Notes under the pieces: generated by a model | What the model saw: the letters and a program-made list of their open reading frames with translations, nothing else | What the model was told of the DNA's origin: nothing | Databases searched by the model: none | Position numbers and translations under genes: made by a program | Shown here: piece by piece, positions 1 through 8,020 of the stretch | Layout: every line of letters begins with the position of its first letter | Numbering within the stretch: position 1 is the stretch's first letter | Assembly (NCBI GenBank): GCA_001872455.1 | Contig: MNXJ01000077.1 | Location: 1-64,000, forward strand | Direction of reading: 5' to 3' | Length of the DNA stretch: 64,000 nt | Source: Anaerolineae bacterium CG2_30_57_67 | Lineage (GTDB): Bacteria; Chloroflexota; Anaerolineae; Anaerolineales; Villigracilaceae

Positions 1-81
1 CGCCCCTTGCGCACTCCTTTCCACTCGCCGAACCGGCTTATAGGAACCACATGCATAAATTATTTCGCTTTTGATATTTAA

Positions 82-333
82 CTGATGTTACGCGATACAC
101 CAATTTGGCTGACGCCAATTTTTAGAGTTTATCCGAAAAACGGGGCAGGTGGAGCAAGGCCCGCGCAAATCGCAGATTTGCGCCACCGTTGGCTGCCCCT
201 TTTGCCAATCTTTTGGACGGGTTCTTATCTGTTCAGTGCCTATCAAACGGCTCTAAAATTTCAGTTTTCCGGTTTCTGCGGCGCAACCGCGACACAAATG
301 TCGCGCCACAAGGTTCCTGCTGCGTAACATCAG
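82..333. mobile_element. MITE-like element with 8-bp target duplication
   Basis: A 252-bp non-coding element bounded by perfect 12-bp terminal inverted repeats (CTGATGTTACGC at 82-93, GCGTAACATCAG at 322-333). It is flanked by a direct repeat ATATTTAA at 74-81 and 334-341, which looks like a target-site duplication. The interior is strongly palindromic: GGGGCAG pairs with CTGCCCC around a GCGCAAATC/GATTTGCGC stem, and GCGACACAAATGTCGC (289-304) is another hairpin. It has no credible reading frame, so it would depend on a transposase supplied elsewhere. I cannot assign an IS family from the ends. Confidence 0.7.
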
Positions 334-448
334 ATATTTAAATTGTATAGCGTTTTCGTTCTTTTTCAATCCCCCCAATATCTTACGGTTGAAGCCGATC
401 AACACAGTACAGCAGGGGATTTAGATGATGATCTTCATAAAAAGACTA

Positions 449-615
449 TGGCTCATGTGTAGACTCTGTGCAATAAGCCAAACCCTTTCAATGCGAATTA
501 CACAATTTTTTTTCGCGTTATTCGCTTCATTCGGAAAATTCGCGTTAAGATTCTTGCTCTTTGAACGGCCAAGCCTTGTAGCCTGCAACTCTTTACACAT
601 GAGCCAAATTTTCAT
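449..615. repeat. Inverted-repeat element, copy L (partial copy at 25561-25675)
   Basis: The outer ends GGCTCATGTGTA (450-461) and TACACATGAGCC (594-605) form a 12-bp perfect inverted repeat. The right two thirds (about 507-610) reappear as a near-identical reverse complement at 25561-25675, including the words TTCGCGTTATTCGCTTCATT and GCCTGCA. No target duplication is visible at either end. The segment does not encode a recognisable protein. Confidence 0.6.
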
Positions 616-657
616 CCCTGCAACGGTTGCCAGAAACCCTGAAACGTTCCACAAATC

Positions 658-693
658 TTGACATATTACGGGTTAGACAGAACCAGATATAAT
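658..693 (+). promoter_or_regulatory. Promoter region for the gene at 717
   Basis: A TATAAT box lies at 688-693, followed by a GGAG ribosome-binding site at 708-711 just before the ATG at 717. A TTGACA sits at 658-663, but the 24-bp spacing is too long for a normal -35, so the functional -35 is uncertain. Confidence 0.5.
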
Positions 694-716
694 CCCCCCA
701 TTCACATGGAGACTGT

Positions 717-1082
717 ATGAATCAAAAACCTGGACAACTCATCCCCGCCCAACCGGGCATGTTACAAGAACTGACTTTCCGCGCCAAATTGATTTTTCGT
801 CTGATGGGCGACCGGCGCGTTTCGCCGCTGGTGAAACTGCTGCCGGTGGCGGGTTTGCTCTACTGGCTGCTGCCCCTGCCAATTGACAACATGATTCCGG
901 TCATTGATGACGCCGCGCTGGTCTGGCTGACCAGTTATTTTTTCATTGAACTTTGTCCTGCCGATGTCATCCGCGAATACGTCAAAGAACTGACCGGCAG
1001 TAACAATACCATCGTCGAAGAAGCCCGCCAGGGTGCGCCGGAAGCAGAAGAGGTGATTGACGGCGAAGTGAAGGAAGAATGA
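717..1082 (+). CDS. DUF1232-like small membrane protein
   Basis: A 121-residue protein. Residues about 25-80 match the YkvA/DUF1232 pattern: a basic stretch (RAKLIFRLMGDRRVSP), a hydrophobic segment rich in Leu (LPVAGLLYWLLPLP), then the acidic 'IPVIDDAALV' turn and a second hydrophobic helix. The C-terminal 30 residues are acidic and probably cytoplasmic. The function of DUF1232 proteins is not established. A GGAG site 6 nt before the ATG supports the start. It lies 17 bp upstream of the sugar dehydrogenase gene and is probably cotranscribed with it. Family recognition is from pattern only. Confidence 0.7.
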   Translation: MNQKPGQLIPAQPGMLQELTFRAKLIFRLMGDRRVSPLVKLLPVAGLLYWLLPLPIDNMIPVIDDAALVWLTSYFFIELCPADVIREYVKELTGSNNTIVEEARQGAPEAEEVIDGEVKEE

Positions 1083-1099
1083 ATGAAGAATAAAGAATT

Positions 1100-2341
1100 A
1101 TGAAAACCCATCTTCTCCTCTCTTTTCTCACCCTCCCTTTTCTCTTCGCCTGCGCCCCGCGACAAATTCCCGTCACCGTGGCCGCGCCCACGCTGGTGAC
1201 GGCTGCCCCCGCGCCGGTTGATTCTGCGACCCGCGCGCCCAAGCCAACGCCTGAAATTTTAACCGCGCCGGTCACTGCTGCCGCCAACCTGCCCAACCCG
1301 GCCAGTGCGGTCTGGGTCGAAATTGCCAGCGGACTCAATCATCCCACCGTCATCAGCGCCGCCGGGGATGGGCTGGGACGCTTGTTCATCCTGGAACAGC
1401 GCGGCGCGATTCGCGTCTGGCAGGACGGAAACCTTTTGCCCGACCCGTTTCTGGATATTCACGAAATTGTCGGCAGCGACGGCTCGGAACAGGGCTTGCT
1501 TGGCCTGGCCTTTTCCCCCAAATTTACCCGCAACGGCTTCTTCTACATTAATTTTACCGACCGCGACGGCAATACGCACATCGCCCGCTATGCCCGCTCT
1601 GCCGAAAGCCCCAACCGCGCCGACGCCAATTCGCGCCTCGACCTGCTGAAAATTGACCAGCCCTACGAAAATCACAACGGCGGCGCGCTCGCTTTTGGCC
1701 CGGATGGGTTTCTTTACGTCGGCGTTGGCGATGGCGGCTCTGGCGGCGACCCGCTCGGCAACGGCCAGTCGCTCAACACCCTGCTGGGAAAAATTCTGCG
1801 GCTGGACGTCGATTCCGCCGCGCCCTATGCCGTCCCCGCCGATAACCCTTTTGGCGGCGAAATTTGGGCCTACGGCCTGCGTAATCCGTGGAAACTCGCC
1901 TTCGACCCGGCCACCGGCGACCTGTACATCGGCGATGTCGGCCAGGGCGATTGGGAGGAAGTGGACTTTTTGCCCGCCGGAACGCCCGGCGGCGCGAATT
2001 TTGGCTGGAGTTTAATGGAAGCGCGTCACCCCTTCAACGGCACGGATTCTGCCGAACTGACCGCGCCCGTTGCCGAATATTCTCACAGTGACGGCTGTTC
2101 CGTCACCGGCGGCGCGGTTTATCGTGGGGCGATGCCCGCCTGGCAGGGCGTCTACCTGTACGGCGATTTCTGCTCTGGCACGGTCTGGGGTTTACTGCGC
2201 GCTGGCGATTCCTGGCTGAACGCGCCGCTGTACCGGACGAGTTTTGGCATCAGCGTTTTTGGGCAGGACGAAAACGGCGAAATTTACCTGGCCGATTATT
2301 CCGCCGGGCGGCTCTACCGGCTGGAAGCGCCCCGCCCATGA
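1100..2341 (+). CDS. PQQ-dependent sugar dehydrogenase-like lipoprotein (GSDH family)
   Basis: A 413-residue secreted lipoprotein. The signal peptide ends in a lipobox (LFAC, Cys18) and is followed by a Pro/Ala-rich linker to about residue 70. The rest is a six-bladed soluble glucose/sorbosone dehydrogenase propeller, recognisable from GLGRLFILEQRGAIRVW, EQGLLGLAFSP, NHNGGALAFGPDGFLYVGVG, YGLRNPWKLAFDP and GGAVYRG. Family members oxidise aldose sugars at the cell surface using PQQ; the substrate here is unknown and no PQQ synthesis gene is nearby. The stop overlaps the recJ start (ATGA), so the two are translationally coupled. The ribosome-binding site is weak. Confidence 0.9.
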   Translation: MKTHLLLSFLTLPFLFACAPRQIPVTVAAPTLVTAAPAPVDSATRAPKPTPEILTAPVTAAANLPNPASAVWVEIASGLNHPTVISAAGDGLGRLFILEQRGAIRVWQDGNLLPDPFLDIHEIVGSDGSEQGLLGLAFSPKFTRNGFFYINFTDRDGNTHIARYARSAESPNRADANSRLDLLKIDQPYENHNGGALAFGPDGFLYVGVGDGGSGGDPLGNGQSLNTLLGKILRLDVDSAAPYAVPADNPFGGEIWAYGLRNPWKLAFDPATGDLYIGDVGQGDWEEVDFLPAGTPGGANFGWSLMEARHPFNGTDSAELTAPVAEYSHSDGCSVTGGAVYRGAMPAWQGVYLYGDFCSGTVWGLLRAGDSWLNAPLYRTSFGISVFGQDENGEIYLADYSAGRLYRLEAPRP

Positions 2342-4062
2342 GCGAACAACATTCCAAACGCTGGCTAGTCAGCGACCCGCTTTCCGCCGCCGCCAGCCAA
2401 CAGTTAAACGGCTTTCCGCTCGCCCTACAGGGGATTCTCTTCAGCCGCGGCTATGCCAGCCACGAAGACGCGCGCCGCTTTCTGGCCGCCGAAGTCGCTT
2501 TCGACACATCGCCCTGGCAAATGAAGGACATGCGCCGCGCGGTGGAACGCATCGCCCGCGCGGTTCAGCGGGGAGAAAAAATCGTCATCTACGGCGATTA
2601 CGACGTGGACGGCGTGACCGCCACCGTTTTGCTGGTCGAAGCCCTGCGCGCGCTGGGCGGCAGCGTCAGCGAGTACATCCCCAACCGCTTCGACGAAGGC
2701 TACGGCCTGAACAACGAAGCCCTCAGCCTGCTGAAAGCCGGGGGCGCGGCGCTCGTCATCAGCGTGGATTGCGGCATCCGCTCGCCTGCCGAGGCCGAAC
2801 ACGCCCGCGCCATCGCCCTCGACCTGATTATCAGCGACCACCACGAACCAGCGGGCGAAATCCCCAACGCTTATGCCGTCCTCAATCCCAAACAGCCCGG
2901 CGACGACTACCCCGAAAAATACCTGGCCGGGGTGGGCATCGCCTACAAAATTGCCGAGGCGCTCTACGAAACCCTCCAATCGGACAGCGGGAAAATCGGT
3001 GAACCGGAAAACCTGAAAAACCTGCTCGACCTGGTCGCTCTCGGCACTGTCGCCGACCTGGCCCCGCTCAACGGCGAAAATCGTGCGCTGGTGCGCGGCG
3101 GATTGCGCCAACTGCGGCAGGGCGCGCGTCAGGGGTTGGTTTCGCTGGCGGCGGTTGCCAAAATCAGCCTGACAAAAGTCACCGCCATGGATATCGGCTT
3201 CGGCCTCGGCCCGCGCATTAACGCCGCCGGTCGGCTGGATACCGCGCTCGATTCCTACCGCCTGCTGATTAGCCGCGACATCGGCGAAACCGGTCTGCTT
3301 GCCCAAAAACTGGATGGGCAGAACCGCGAGCGGCAGACTCTCACCCGTGAGATTCAAACCCGCGCCGAAACGCTGGCGCTGGCTGAAGATTCTTCCCCGC
3401 TGATTCTGTTCGCCGTTGACCCGCAGTTTAACCCCGGTGTGGTCGGTCTCGCTGCCGCGCGCCTGGCCGAGCGCTACTACCGCCCGGCGATTGTCGGCCA
3501 TGTGGACGGTGAAACAACGCGCTGTTCCTGCCGCTCCATCGCCGAATTTCACATCACCAAAGCCCTCGACGAATGCGCCGACTTGCTGCTCCGCCACGGC
3601 GGGCACGCCGCCGCCGCCGGTTTCACCCTTGCCAATGAAAATTTTCCTGCGCTGAAGGAGCGCCTGCGCCAAATCGCCGCCCGTGAACTGACCGGCCTCG
3701 ACCTGCGCCCAACCCTGCGCGCCGACGCCGAAGTGACATTCTCCGACCTGACCTTTGACCTGCTCAAAAAACTTGACTACCTGGAGCCAACCGGCTACGG
3801 CAACCCCGGCGCGGTTTTCGTCGCCCGCAGCGCGCGGATTGTTTCCAAGCGCACTGTCGGCGCAGACGCCAAACATCTCAAACTGACCCTCGGCGATGGC
3901 AGAATCACCTTCGACGCCATCGCCTTCCGCTTTGGCGAAGCCGCCGCCCGCCTGCCGGAGCGCGTGGATGTGATGTTCACGCTGGAAAACAACGAATACA
4001 ACGGCCAAAATCGCCTGCAACTCAACGTCAAAGACCTCAAACCAGCGGGAACGCCCGATTAG
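2338..4062 (+). CDS. recJ: Single-stranded-DNA-specific exonuclease RecJ
   Basis: A 574-residue RecJ, the 5'-3' ssDNA exonuclease of recombinational and mismatch repair. The DHH phosphoesterase motifs are present: DYDVDG at residues 87-92, the SVDCG motif near 143, and ISDHHEP with DHH at 167-169. The DHHA1 motif HGGHAAAAGF lies near residue 420, and an OB-like C-terminal region follows. The length fits bacterial RecJ. The start overlaps the preceding stop by four bases. Confidence 0.95.
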   Translation: MSEQHSKRWLVSDPLSAAASQQLNGFPLALQGILFSRGYASHEDARRFLAAEVAFDTSPWQMKDMRRAVERIARAVQRGEKIVIYGDYDVDGVTATVLLVEALRALGGSVSEYIPNRFDEGYGLNNEALSLLKAGGAALVISVDCGIRSPAEAEHARAIALDLIISDHHEPAGEIPNAYAVLNPKQPGDDYPEKYLAGVGIAYKIAEALYETLQSDSGKIGEPENLKNLLDLVALGTVADLAPLNGENRALVRGGLRQLRQGARQGLVSLAAVAKISLTKVTAMDIGFGLGPRINAAGRLDTALDSYRLLISRDIGETGLLAQKLDGQNRERQTLTREIQTRAETLALAEDSSPLILFAVDPQFNPGVVGLAAARLAERYYRPAIVGHVDGETTRCSCRSIAEFHITKALDECADLLLRHGGHAAAAGFTLANENFPALKERLRQIAARELTGLDLRPTLRADAEVTFSDLTFDLLKKLDYLEPTGYGNPGAVFVARSARIVSKRTVGADAKHLKLTLGDGRITFDAIAFRFGEAAARLPERVDVMFTLENNEYNGQNRLQLNVKDLKPAGTPD

Positions 4063-4130
4063 CCAAAAATCGGGAGGCGTTGGAGCGGGTTTAAAAAATC
4101 CCCTTTATCCCTTTCATTCTGTTAGCCTCC

Positions 4131-4778
4131 ATGCCTACCCTCGAATTTCACTGCCACACCCTCTACTCTAAAGACAGCCTGCTGCGCCCCGCCGATTTGC
4201 TGGCCGCCGCCCGCCGCAAAGGGTTGGACAAAGTGGTGATTACCGACCACAATTCGATTGCCGGGGCGCTGGAAGCACAGCGGCTGGACCCGGCGCGCGT
4301 CATCGTCGGCGAGGAAATTCTCACCAGCGCGGGCGAAATTTTGGCGGCTTTCGTGCGCGAGGAAATCCCCGCGCGCCTGCCTCCGTTGGAAGTGATTCGC
4401 CGCCTGCGAGCGCAGGGCGCCTTCATCAGCGTTTCGCACCCCTTCGACCCGCGCCGCGGCTGGCAGTTTTCTGCCCTGCAGGCGATTCTGCCGCTGGTGG
4501 ACGCGCTGGAAATTTTCAATTCCCGCTGCATGACGAATGAACCCAATCGCCGCGCCGAGGCGTGCGCCCGCCAAAATGGCCTGCTCGCCACCGTCGGCTC
4601 GGACGCGCACGTCGCCTGGGAGTTGGGTCGCGCCACGCTGGCGCTGGCCGAATTCAGTGACGCCGAGAGTCTCAAGGCGGTTCTCCCCGCCGCGCGCTTC
4701 CATACCCGGCTTTCCTCGCCGCTGATTCATCTCACTTCGCGCTATGCGGTGATATACAAAAAAATGGCGCGGGATTAA
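4131..4778 (+). CDS. PHP-domain metal-dependent phosphoesterase
   Basis: A 215-residue PHP (polymerase and histidinol phosphatase) domain protein. Metal-binding signatures are visible: FHCHTLYSKDS at the N-terminus, VVITDHNSIAGALEA, then SHPFDPRRGW and GSDAHVAWELG. Stand-alone PHP proteins hydrolyse phosphoesters such as 3',5'-nucleotide bisphosphates or nucleotides; the substrate here cannot be told. It follows recJ by 68 bp on the same strand, and its stop codon lies inside the hairpin of the shared terminator. Confidence 0.88.
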   Translation: MPTLEFHCHTLYSKDSLLRPADLLAAARRKGLDKVVITDHNSIAGALEAQRLDPARVIVGEEILTSAGEILAAFVREEIPARLPPLEVIRRLRAQGAFISVSHPFDPRRGWQFSALQAILPLVDALEIFNSRCMTNEPNRRAEACARQNGLLATVGSDAHVAWELGRATLALAEFSDAESLKAVLPAARFHTRLSSPLIHLTSRYAVIYKKMARD

Positions 4779-4795
4779 TCCCGCGCCATTTTTTT
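4760..4795. terminator. Bidirectional rho-independent terminator
   Basis: A perfect palindrome with stem ATGGCGCGGGAT/ATCCCGCGCCAT flanked by A and T runs lies between convergent genes. The stop codons of both neighbouring genes lie within or at the edge of the hairpin, so it can end transcription from both sides. Confidence 0.9.
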
Positions 4796-5963
4796 ACCGG
4801 AGATAGGTGGTTTTTCCACCGCCGCTGCGTTTGGGTTCGGGCGGTATGGCGCGCGGTTCCAGCAGCCCCCAGCGGCTGGCGCCCAGATAAAGAATTTCCA
4901 GAATCAATTCAGTGTAAGAAATTCCATCCGCGTTGCAAATCAGGCACAGGTCCGAAAAATCGGGCGTGATGCCGGGCAGGGGATTGATTTCGATTAGACA
5001 GGGAGTGCCCTTTTCGTCCAGCCGAATATCCACCCGTGAAATATCCAGCGCGCCCAGCACGACATGCGCGCGCCAGGCGTAATGCTGAAGTTTTTTCATC
5101 AACTCTGGTTCAACTTCCGCCGGACAGTAGTAGCCGGGCGCGCCTTCTGCGCCAATGTCTATGGATTTGGCAGCGTGGCTGTACACGCCGGGCGTCACCG
5201 AGCGCGTGCTGTCGAGTTCGACGATGGGAAAGCGGTGAAAGCCATCGGGGTTGTACCATTCCGGGTGGCGCGAGTAGCGCTTGGCGTCGGGGCGTCCCAT
5301 AACGGCGACGGTGAATTCGCGCCCTGGCAGGAAGTGTTCCACCAGGGCGGGCTGGCGATACATGTTAATAATCCAGCGCACGCGCTCGCGCAGTTCTTCC
5401 ACGGTATAGACGATGGCGCGCGCGTCTACACCCATGCCAGTGCCTTCGCGCGCCGGTTTGACAAAAAGTGGAAAGCGCAGTTCGGGGCGCAGGGATTCGT
5501 CACCACTGGTAAATTCCTGAAAAGGAGCAACAGGCAAGCGCCGGTCGCGCCAGATGCGTTTGGTGAGAGTTTTGTCGAGCGCGATGGCGTTGGTCTGCAC
5601 GCGCGAGTGGGTGTAGGGGATTTGGAGCATTTCGAGCAGGGCCGGGGTTTGCGCTTCGCGCGCGTCGCCGCCGAGTCCTTCGGCAATGTTGAAGCAAATA
5701 TCGGGCTGAATTTCTTTCAGGGCGTAGGGCAGGTTTTGGTCGGCGGGAATGAAAGCTGTCGAATGACCGTCACTTTCAATAACGCGCTGAATGGCCTGAA
5801 TGGTTTCGATGTGGTCATAATCCGCCAGGGCGTCAGCGGGAATATCCGCCTGCGGCGGCAGGCTTTCGTCCTTGGTATTGGCGAGTACGGCAACCCGCCA
5901 GGGTTTTGCTGGACGGACAATACTGGGAGGCTTTTCAGTCTCCGGTTGCGAGGGTGTGGCCAT
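4794..5963 (-). CDS. D-alanine-D-alanine ligase family ATP-grasp protein
   Basis: A 389-residue ATP-grasp protein related to D-Ala-D-Ala ligases. An N-terminal Rossmann-like domain (VAVLANTKDES, then PDICFNIAEGLGG) precedes the ATP-binding core (FPLFVKPAREGTGMGVDA) and the metal-binding end SRVDIRLDE...CLIEINPLPGITP. I chose the ATG at 5961-5963 because AAGGAG stands 7 nt before it; a longer reading to 6092 lacks such a site. The family ligates D-amino acids or other small carboxylates, and many stand-alone paralogues are not the housekeeping Ddl. No mur genes are nearby, so the substrate is uncertain. Confidence 0.85.
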   Translation of the reverse strand: MATPSQPETEKPPSIVRPAKPWRVAVLANTKDESLPPQADIPADALADYDHIETIQAIQRVIESDGHSTAFIPADQNLPYALKEIQPDICFNIAEGLGGDAREAQTPALLEMLQIPYTHSRVQTNAIALDKTLTKRIWRDRRLPVAPFQEFTSGDESLRPELRFPLFVKPAREGTGMGVDARAIVYTVEELRERVRWIINMYRQPALVEHFLPGREFTVAVMGRPDAKRYSRHPEWYNPDGFHRFPIVELDSTRSVTPGVYSHAAKSIDIGAEGAPGYYCPAEVEPELMKKLQHYAWRAHVVLGALDISRVDIRLDEKGTPCLIEINPLPGITPDFSDLCLICNADGISYTELILEILYLGASRWGLLEPRAIPPEPKRSGGGKTTYLR

Positions 5964-5998
5964 TGTTTGCTCCTTGATGGTTGAATAAACCGGGGCGT

Positions 5999-6026
5999 AG
6001 TATATAACAACCTGCTCAAAATACAA
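5999..6026 (-). promoter_or_regulatory. Promoter of the ATP-grasp gene
   Basis: On the minus strand TATACT (5999-6004) is preceded at a 16-bp spacing by TTGTAT (6021-6026), giving a plausible sigma-70-type promoter 36 bp from the start codon. Confidence 0.5.
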
Positions 6027-6078
6027 GATGTTAGTTTCTGGCGATTGCCCACAAGTCACCAACTTTCGTCCTGATGTC

Positions 6079-6128
6079 AAAAGCGGCATCAATGTCGCGC
6101 TACGTTGTGCAACATTGATGCCGCTTTT
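6079..6128. repeat. Long perfect hairpin
   Basis: Seventeen-base arms (AAAAGCGGCATCAATGT and its complement, 6079-6095 and 6112-6128) enclose a 16-nt loop containing CGCGCTACGTTG. The ATGTCGCG word resembles the hairpin modules at 289-304 and 22699-22714. It lies upstream of the ATP-grasp gene and is not an obvious terminator of any intact gene. Confidence 0.6.
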
Positions 6129-6148
6129 GTCTAACCGAAAGGCTTGCG

Positions 6149-6395
6149 CTACACTTCACCGGTAGGAAAGATGACCTCGAAGATGGAGCCCTGTCCCACC
6201 TGGCTGGTGACTTTGACGTGGCCGCCGTGCAGACGGGCGATGCTTGCCACGATGGCGAGTCCCAGCCCACTGCCGCCGGGCGTCGCGGCGGAGCTGGATT
6301 CATCGCGCGCGCGCTTTGTCAATGCGGTAGAAGCGGTCGAACAAGTGTGAAATGTGTTCGGGGGGAATGCCTGGCCCGGTTCGCGCGCACCCAAG
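6149..6395 (-). pseudogene. Remnant of a sensor histidine kinase (ATPase domain)
   Basis: The minus strand encodes GGSGLGLAIVASIARLHGG and VGQGSIFEVIFP, the G2 box and end of a HATPase_c domain. The preceding part, [20 protein letters not shown], is also unmistakable but lies in another frame and runs into a stop after KARAR. A further shift separates it from the 'VR' before the N-box DTGPG. The dimerisation and sensor domains are absent. At least two frameshifts and a 5' truncation make this a decayed gene rather than a domain protein. Confidence 0.8.
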
Positions 6396-6478
6396 CCGAT
6401 GCCTGTTCCGGGCGCAGACCGGCTGCTACCAGCACGGTTTTTTGACGAGCAACATCGTTTTGAGCAGTGTATTTAATA

Positions 6479-6621
6479 GACCTGTTCCTGAATAGCTGTT
6501 TGTCCTTAAATCCACTCAAAAATGTCATTGCGAGCCACACCCGCCCGCCAGGGCCGGTGTGGCTCGCAATGACATCCTCCAAGCGGTAAATTGCAGTAAA
6601 TTTTCTATTCAGGAACAACTC
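6479..6621. mobile_element. 143-bp MITE with nested palindrome
   Basis: Terminal repeats GACCTGTTCCTGAATAG (6479-6495) and the complement of GAGTTGTTCCTGAATAG (6605-6621) match at 15 of 17 bases. A direct repeat TAATA abuts each end (6474-6478 and 6622-6626) as a likely target duplication. The centre holds a perfect 20-bp inverted repeat, ATGTCATTGCGAGCCACACC (6522-6541) with its complement at 6556-6575. No coding capacity is present. Confidence 0.65.
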
Positions 6622-6846
6622 TAATAATCACGGAGGCACTTTGGAAATCTTCGGGAGACCCATCACGGAGCAGGGCTTTCTTAAAGTCGAAAAACATCTA
6701 ACGCGAATGAGCAAATTCCACAAATTTTACTGGGGTTATTCGCGCCATTCGCGATAAAAAGCATCGTGACTTCAAGAAACACCTGCATCACGGGGCAAGG
6801 CACCTTGCAATAAAATAGCCTTATAATCGTTAGTTGGAGACACAAA
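6622..6846. other. Non-coding AT-rich stretch upstream of ccrM
   Basis: No gene is visible. Words such as AACGCGAATGAGCAAATTCC and TTATTCGCGCCATTCGCG (about 6700-6760) resemble the interior of the repeat at 507-610. The ccrM promoter is at the right end. Confidence 0.45.
6822..6827 (+). promoter_or_regulatory. -10 box of ccrM
   Basis: TATAAT lies 19 bp before the ATG at 6847, and a TTGGAG ribosome-binding site at 6834-6839 follows it. Confidence 0.55.
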
Positions 6847-7983
6847 ATGAAATTACCCCTCAACCAAATCCTAACGGGTGATTGTGTTGAAAGTTTAAAC
6901 TCACTGCCTGAAAAATCCATTGACCTGGTATTTGCAGATCCGCCCTACAATTTGCAGTTAAAAAACGAATTACACCGCCCCAACATGACCAAAGTTGATG
7001 CAGTAGATGACCTTTGGGATCAATTTGATACTTTTGAAGCGTATGATGAATTCACTCGAAAATGGCTCACGGCCTGCAAACGGGTTTTGAAACCGACCGG
7101 CTCAATTTGGGTAATAGGTTCTTACCACAACATTTTTAGAGTTGGAACCACCCTGCAAGATTTGGGTTTTTGGATATTAAATGACGTGATTTGGGTCAAG
7201 ACAAATCCAATGCCTAATTTTCGCGGCGTAAGATTTACCAATGCCCACGAAACACTGATTTGGGCCAGCCCAGAGCAGGGTGCAAAATATACGTTTAATT
7301 ATCGGGCCATGAAAGGCCTGAATGAAGAAAAGCAAATGCGCTCTGATTGGTGGTTGCTTTCATTGGCAACGGGTTCGGAACGTATCAAGGATGAAAATGG
7401 CGCCAAGGCGCATTCTACTCAAAAACCCGAGGCTTTGTTGTATCGCGTAATTCTTTCATCGAGTAACCCCGGCGATGTTGTCCTAGACCCATTCTTTGGC
7501 AGTGGCACAACAGGCGCGATCGCCAAATGCCTGCATCGAAACTGGATTGGGCTTGAAAGAGAAGAAAAATATATTCAGGTGGCGCAAAAACGAATTGACG
7601 CCATTCAACCAGAGACGTTTGACCCGCACACTTTTGATACAAGAAGCAAAGCCAAATCTGCACCCCAAGTGGCATTTTCTGCGCTGGTGGAAAATGGTTT
7701 TTTACAAGCAGGCCAAAAATTGTTCTTTTTAAAAGATACGGCTCGCTCAGCAACCATCAAACCAGATGCGCGGATTCGTACAGCAGACGGTTTTGAAGGG
7801 AGTATTCATCAGGCTGGCAGCCATTACATGAACGGTTCTCCCTGCAACGGATGGGAATATTGGTATTTACAGGAAAATGATGGCTTGATTAGTTTGGACG
7901 ATGTTCGTCAAAAATACAGGCTGGCCGAATTACCGCCAAATCAAAAACCGACGCGCGAAGACCCAAAAATTCAGGCAGGGTAG
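6847..7983 (+). CDS. ccrM: CcrM-type DNA adenine methyltransferase (GANTC-class)
   Basis: A 378-residue beta-class N6-adenine methyltransferase. The catalytic DPPY lies in VFADPPYNLQL near residue 35, and the SAM-binding motif is LDPFFGSGTTGAIAKC near residue 215. The stretches KVDAVDDLWDQF, GSYHNIFRVG, NPMPNFRG and QMRSDWW are hallmarks of Caulobacter CcrM. The C-terminal 90 residues (ending CNGWEYWYLQ and DDVRQKYR) match the extra DNA-recognition domain of CcrM/HinfI-type enzymes that methylate GANTC. No restriction endonuclease is adjacent, so it looks like an orphan regulatory methyltransferase. Its codon use is more AT-rich than that of its neighbours, consistent with transfer. Target specificity is inferred from the family. 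Confidence 0.9.
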   Translation: MKLPLNQILTGDCVESLNSLPEKSIDLVFADPPYNLQLKNELHRPNMTKVDAVDDLWDQFDTFEAYDEFTRKWLTACKRVLKPTGSIWVIGSYHNIFRVGTTLQDLGFWILNDVIWVKTNPMPNFRGVRFTNAHETLIWASPEQGAKYTFNYRAMKGLNEEKQMRSDWWLLSLATGSERIKDENGAKAHSTQKPEALLYRVILSSSNPGDVVLDPFFGSGTTGAIAKCLHRNWIGLEREEKYIQVAQKRIDAIQPETFDPHTFDTRSKAKSAPQVAFSALVENGFLQAGQKLFFLKDTARSATIKPDARIRTADGFEGSIHQAGSHYMNGSPCNGWEYWYLQENDGLISLDDVRQKYRLAELPPNQKPTREDPKIQAG

Positions 7984-8020
7984 GGTAAAATCGCCCGATT
8001 CTCTATTCAAAGGACATATC

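Larger units (their letters stand above)
342..716. other. Gene-free stretch with an inverted-repeat element
   Basis: No convincing gene lies between the MITE and the first coding region. The stretch is AT-richer than the neighbouring genes. It holds the inverted-repeat element at 449-615 and the promoter of the gene at 717. Confidence 0.6.

Noticed and set aside
85-327. Open frame of 80 codons near the left edge
   Set aside because: It lies entirely inside the MITE-like element with inverted ends and internal hairpins; the translation has no recognisable features.
2425-4020. 531-codon minus-strand frame across recJ
   Set aside because: The plus strand encodes an unambiguous RecJ with all DHH motifs; the opposite frame is compositionally biased and matches nothing.
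6847-7983. Complete restriction-modification system
   Set aside because: No endonuclease gene adjoins the methyltransferase; the neighbours are a decayed region and RNase Z. The CcrM-type C-terminus fits an orphan enzyme better.
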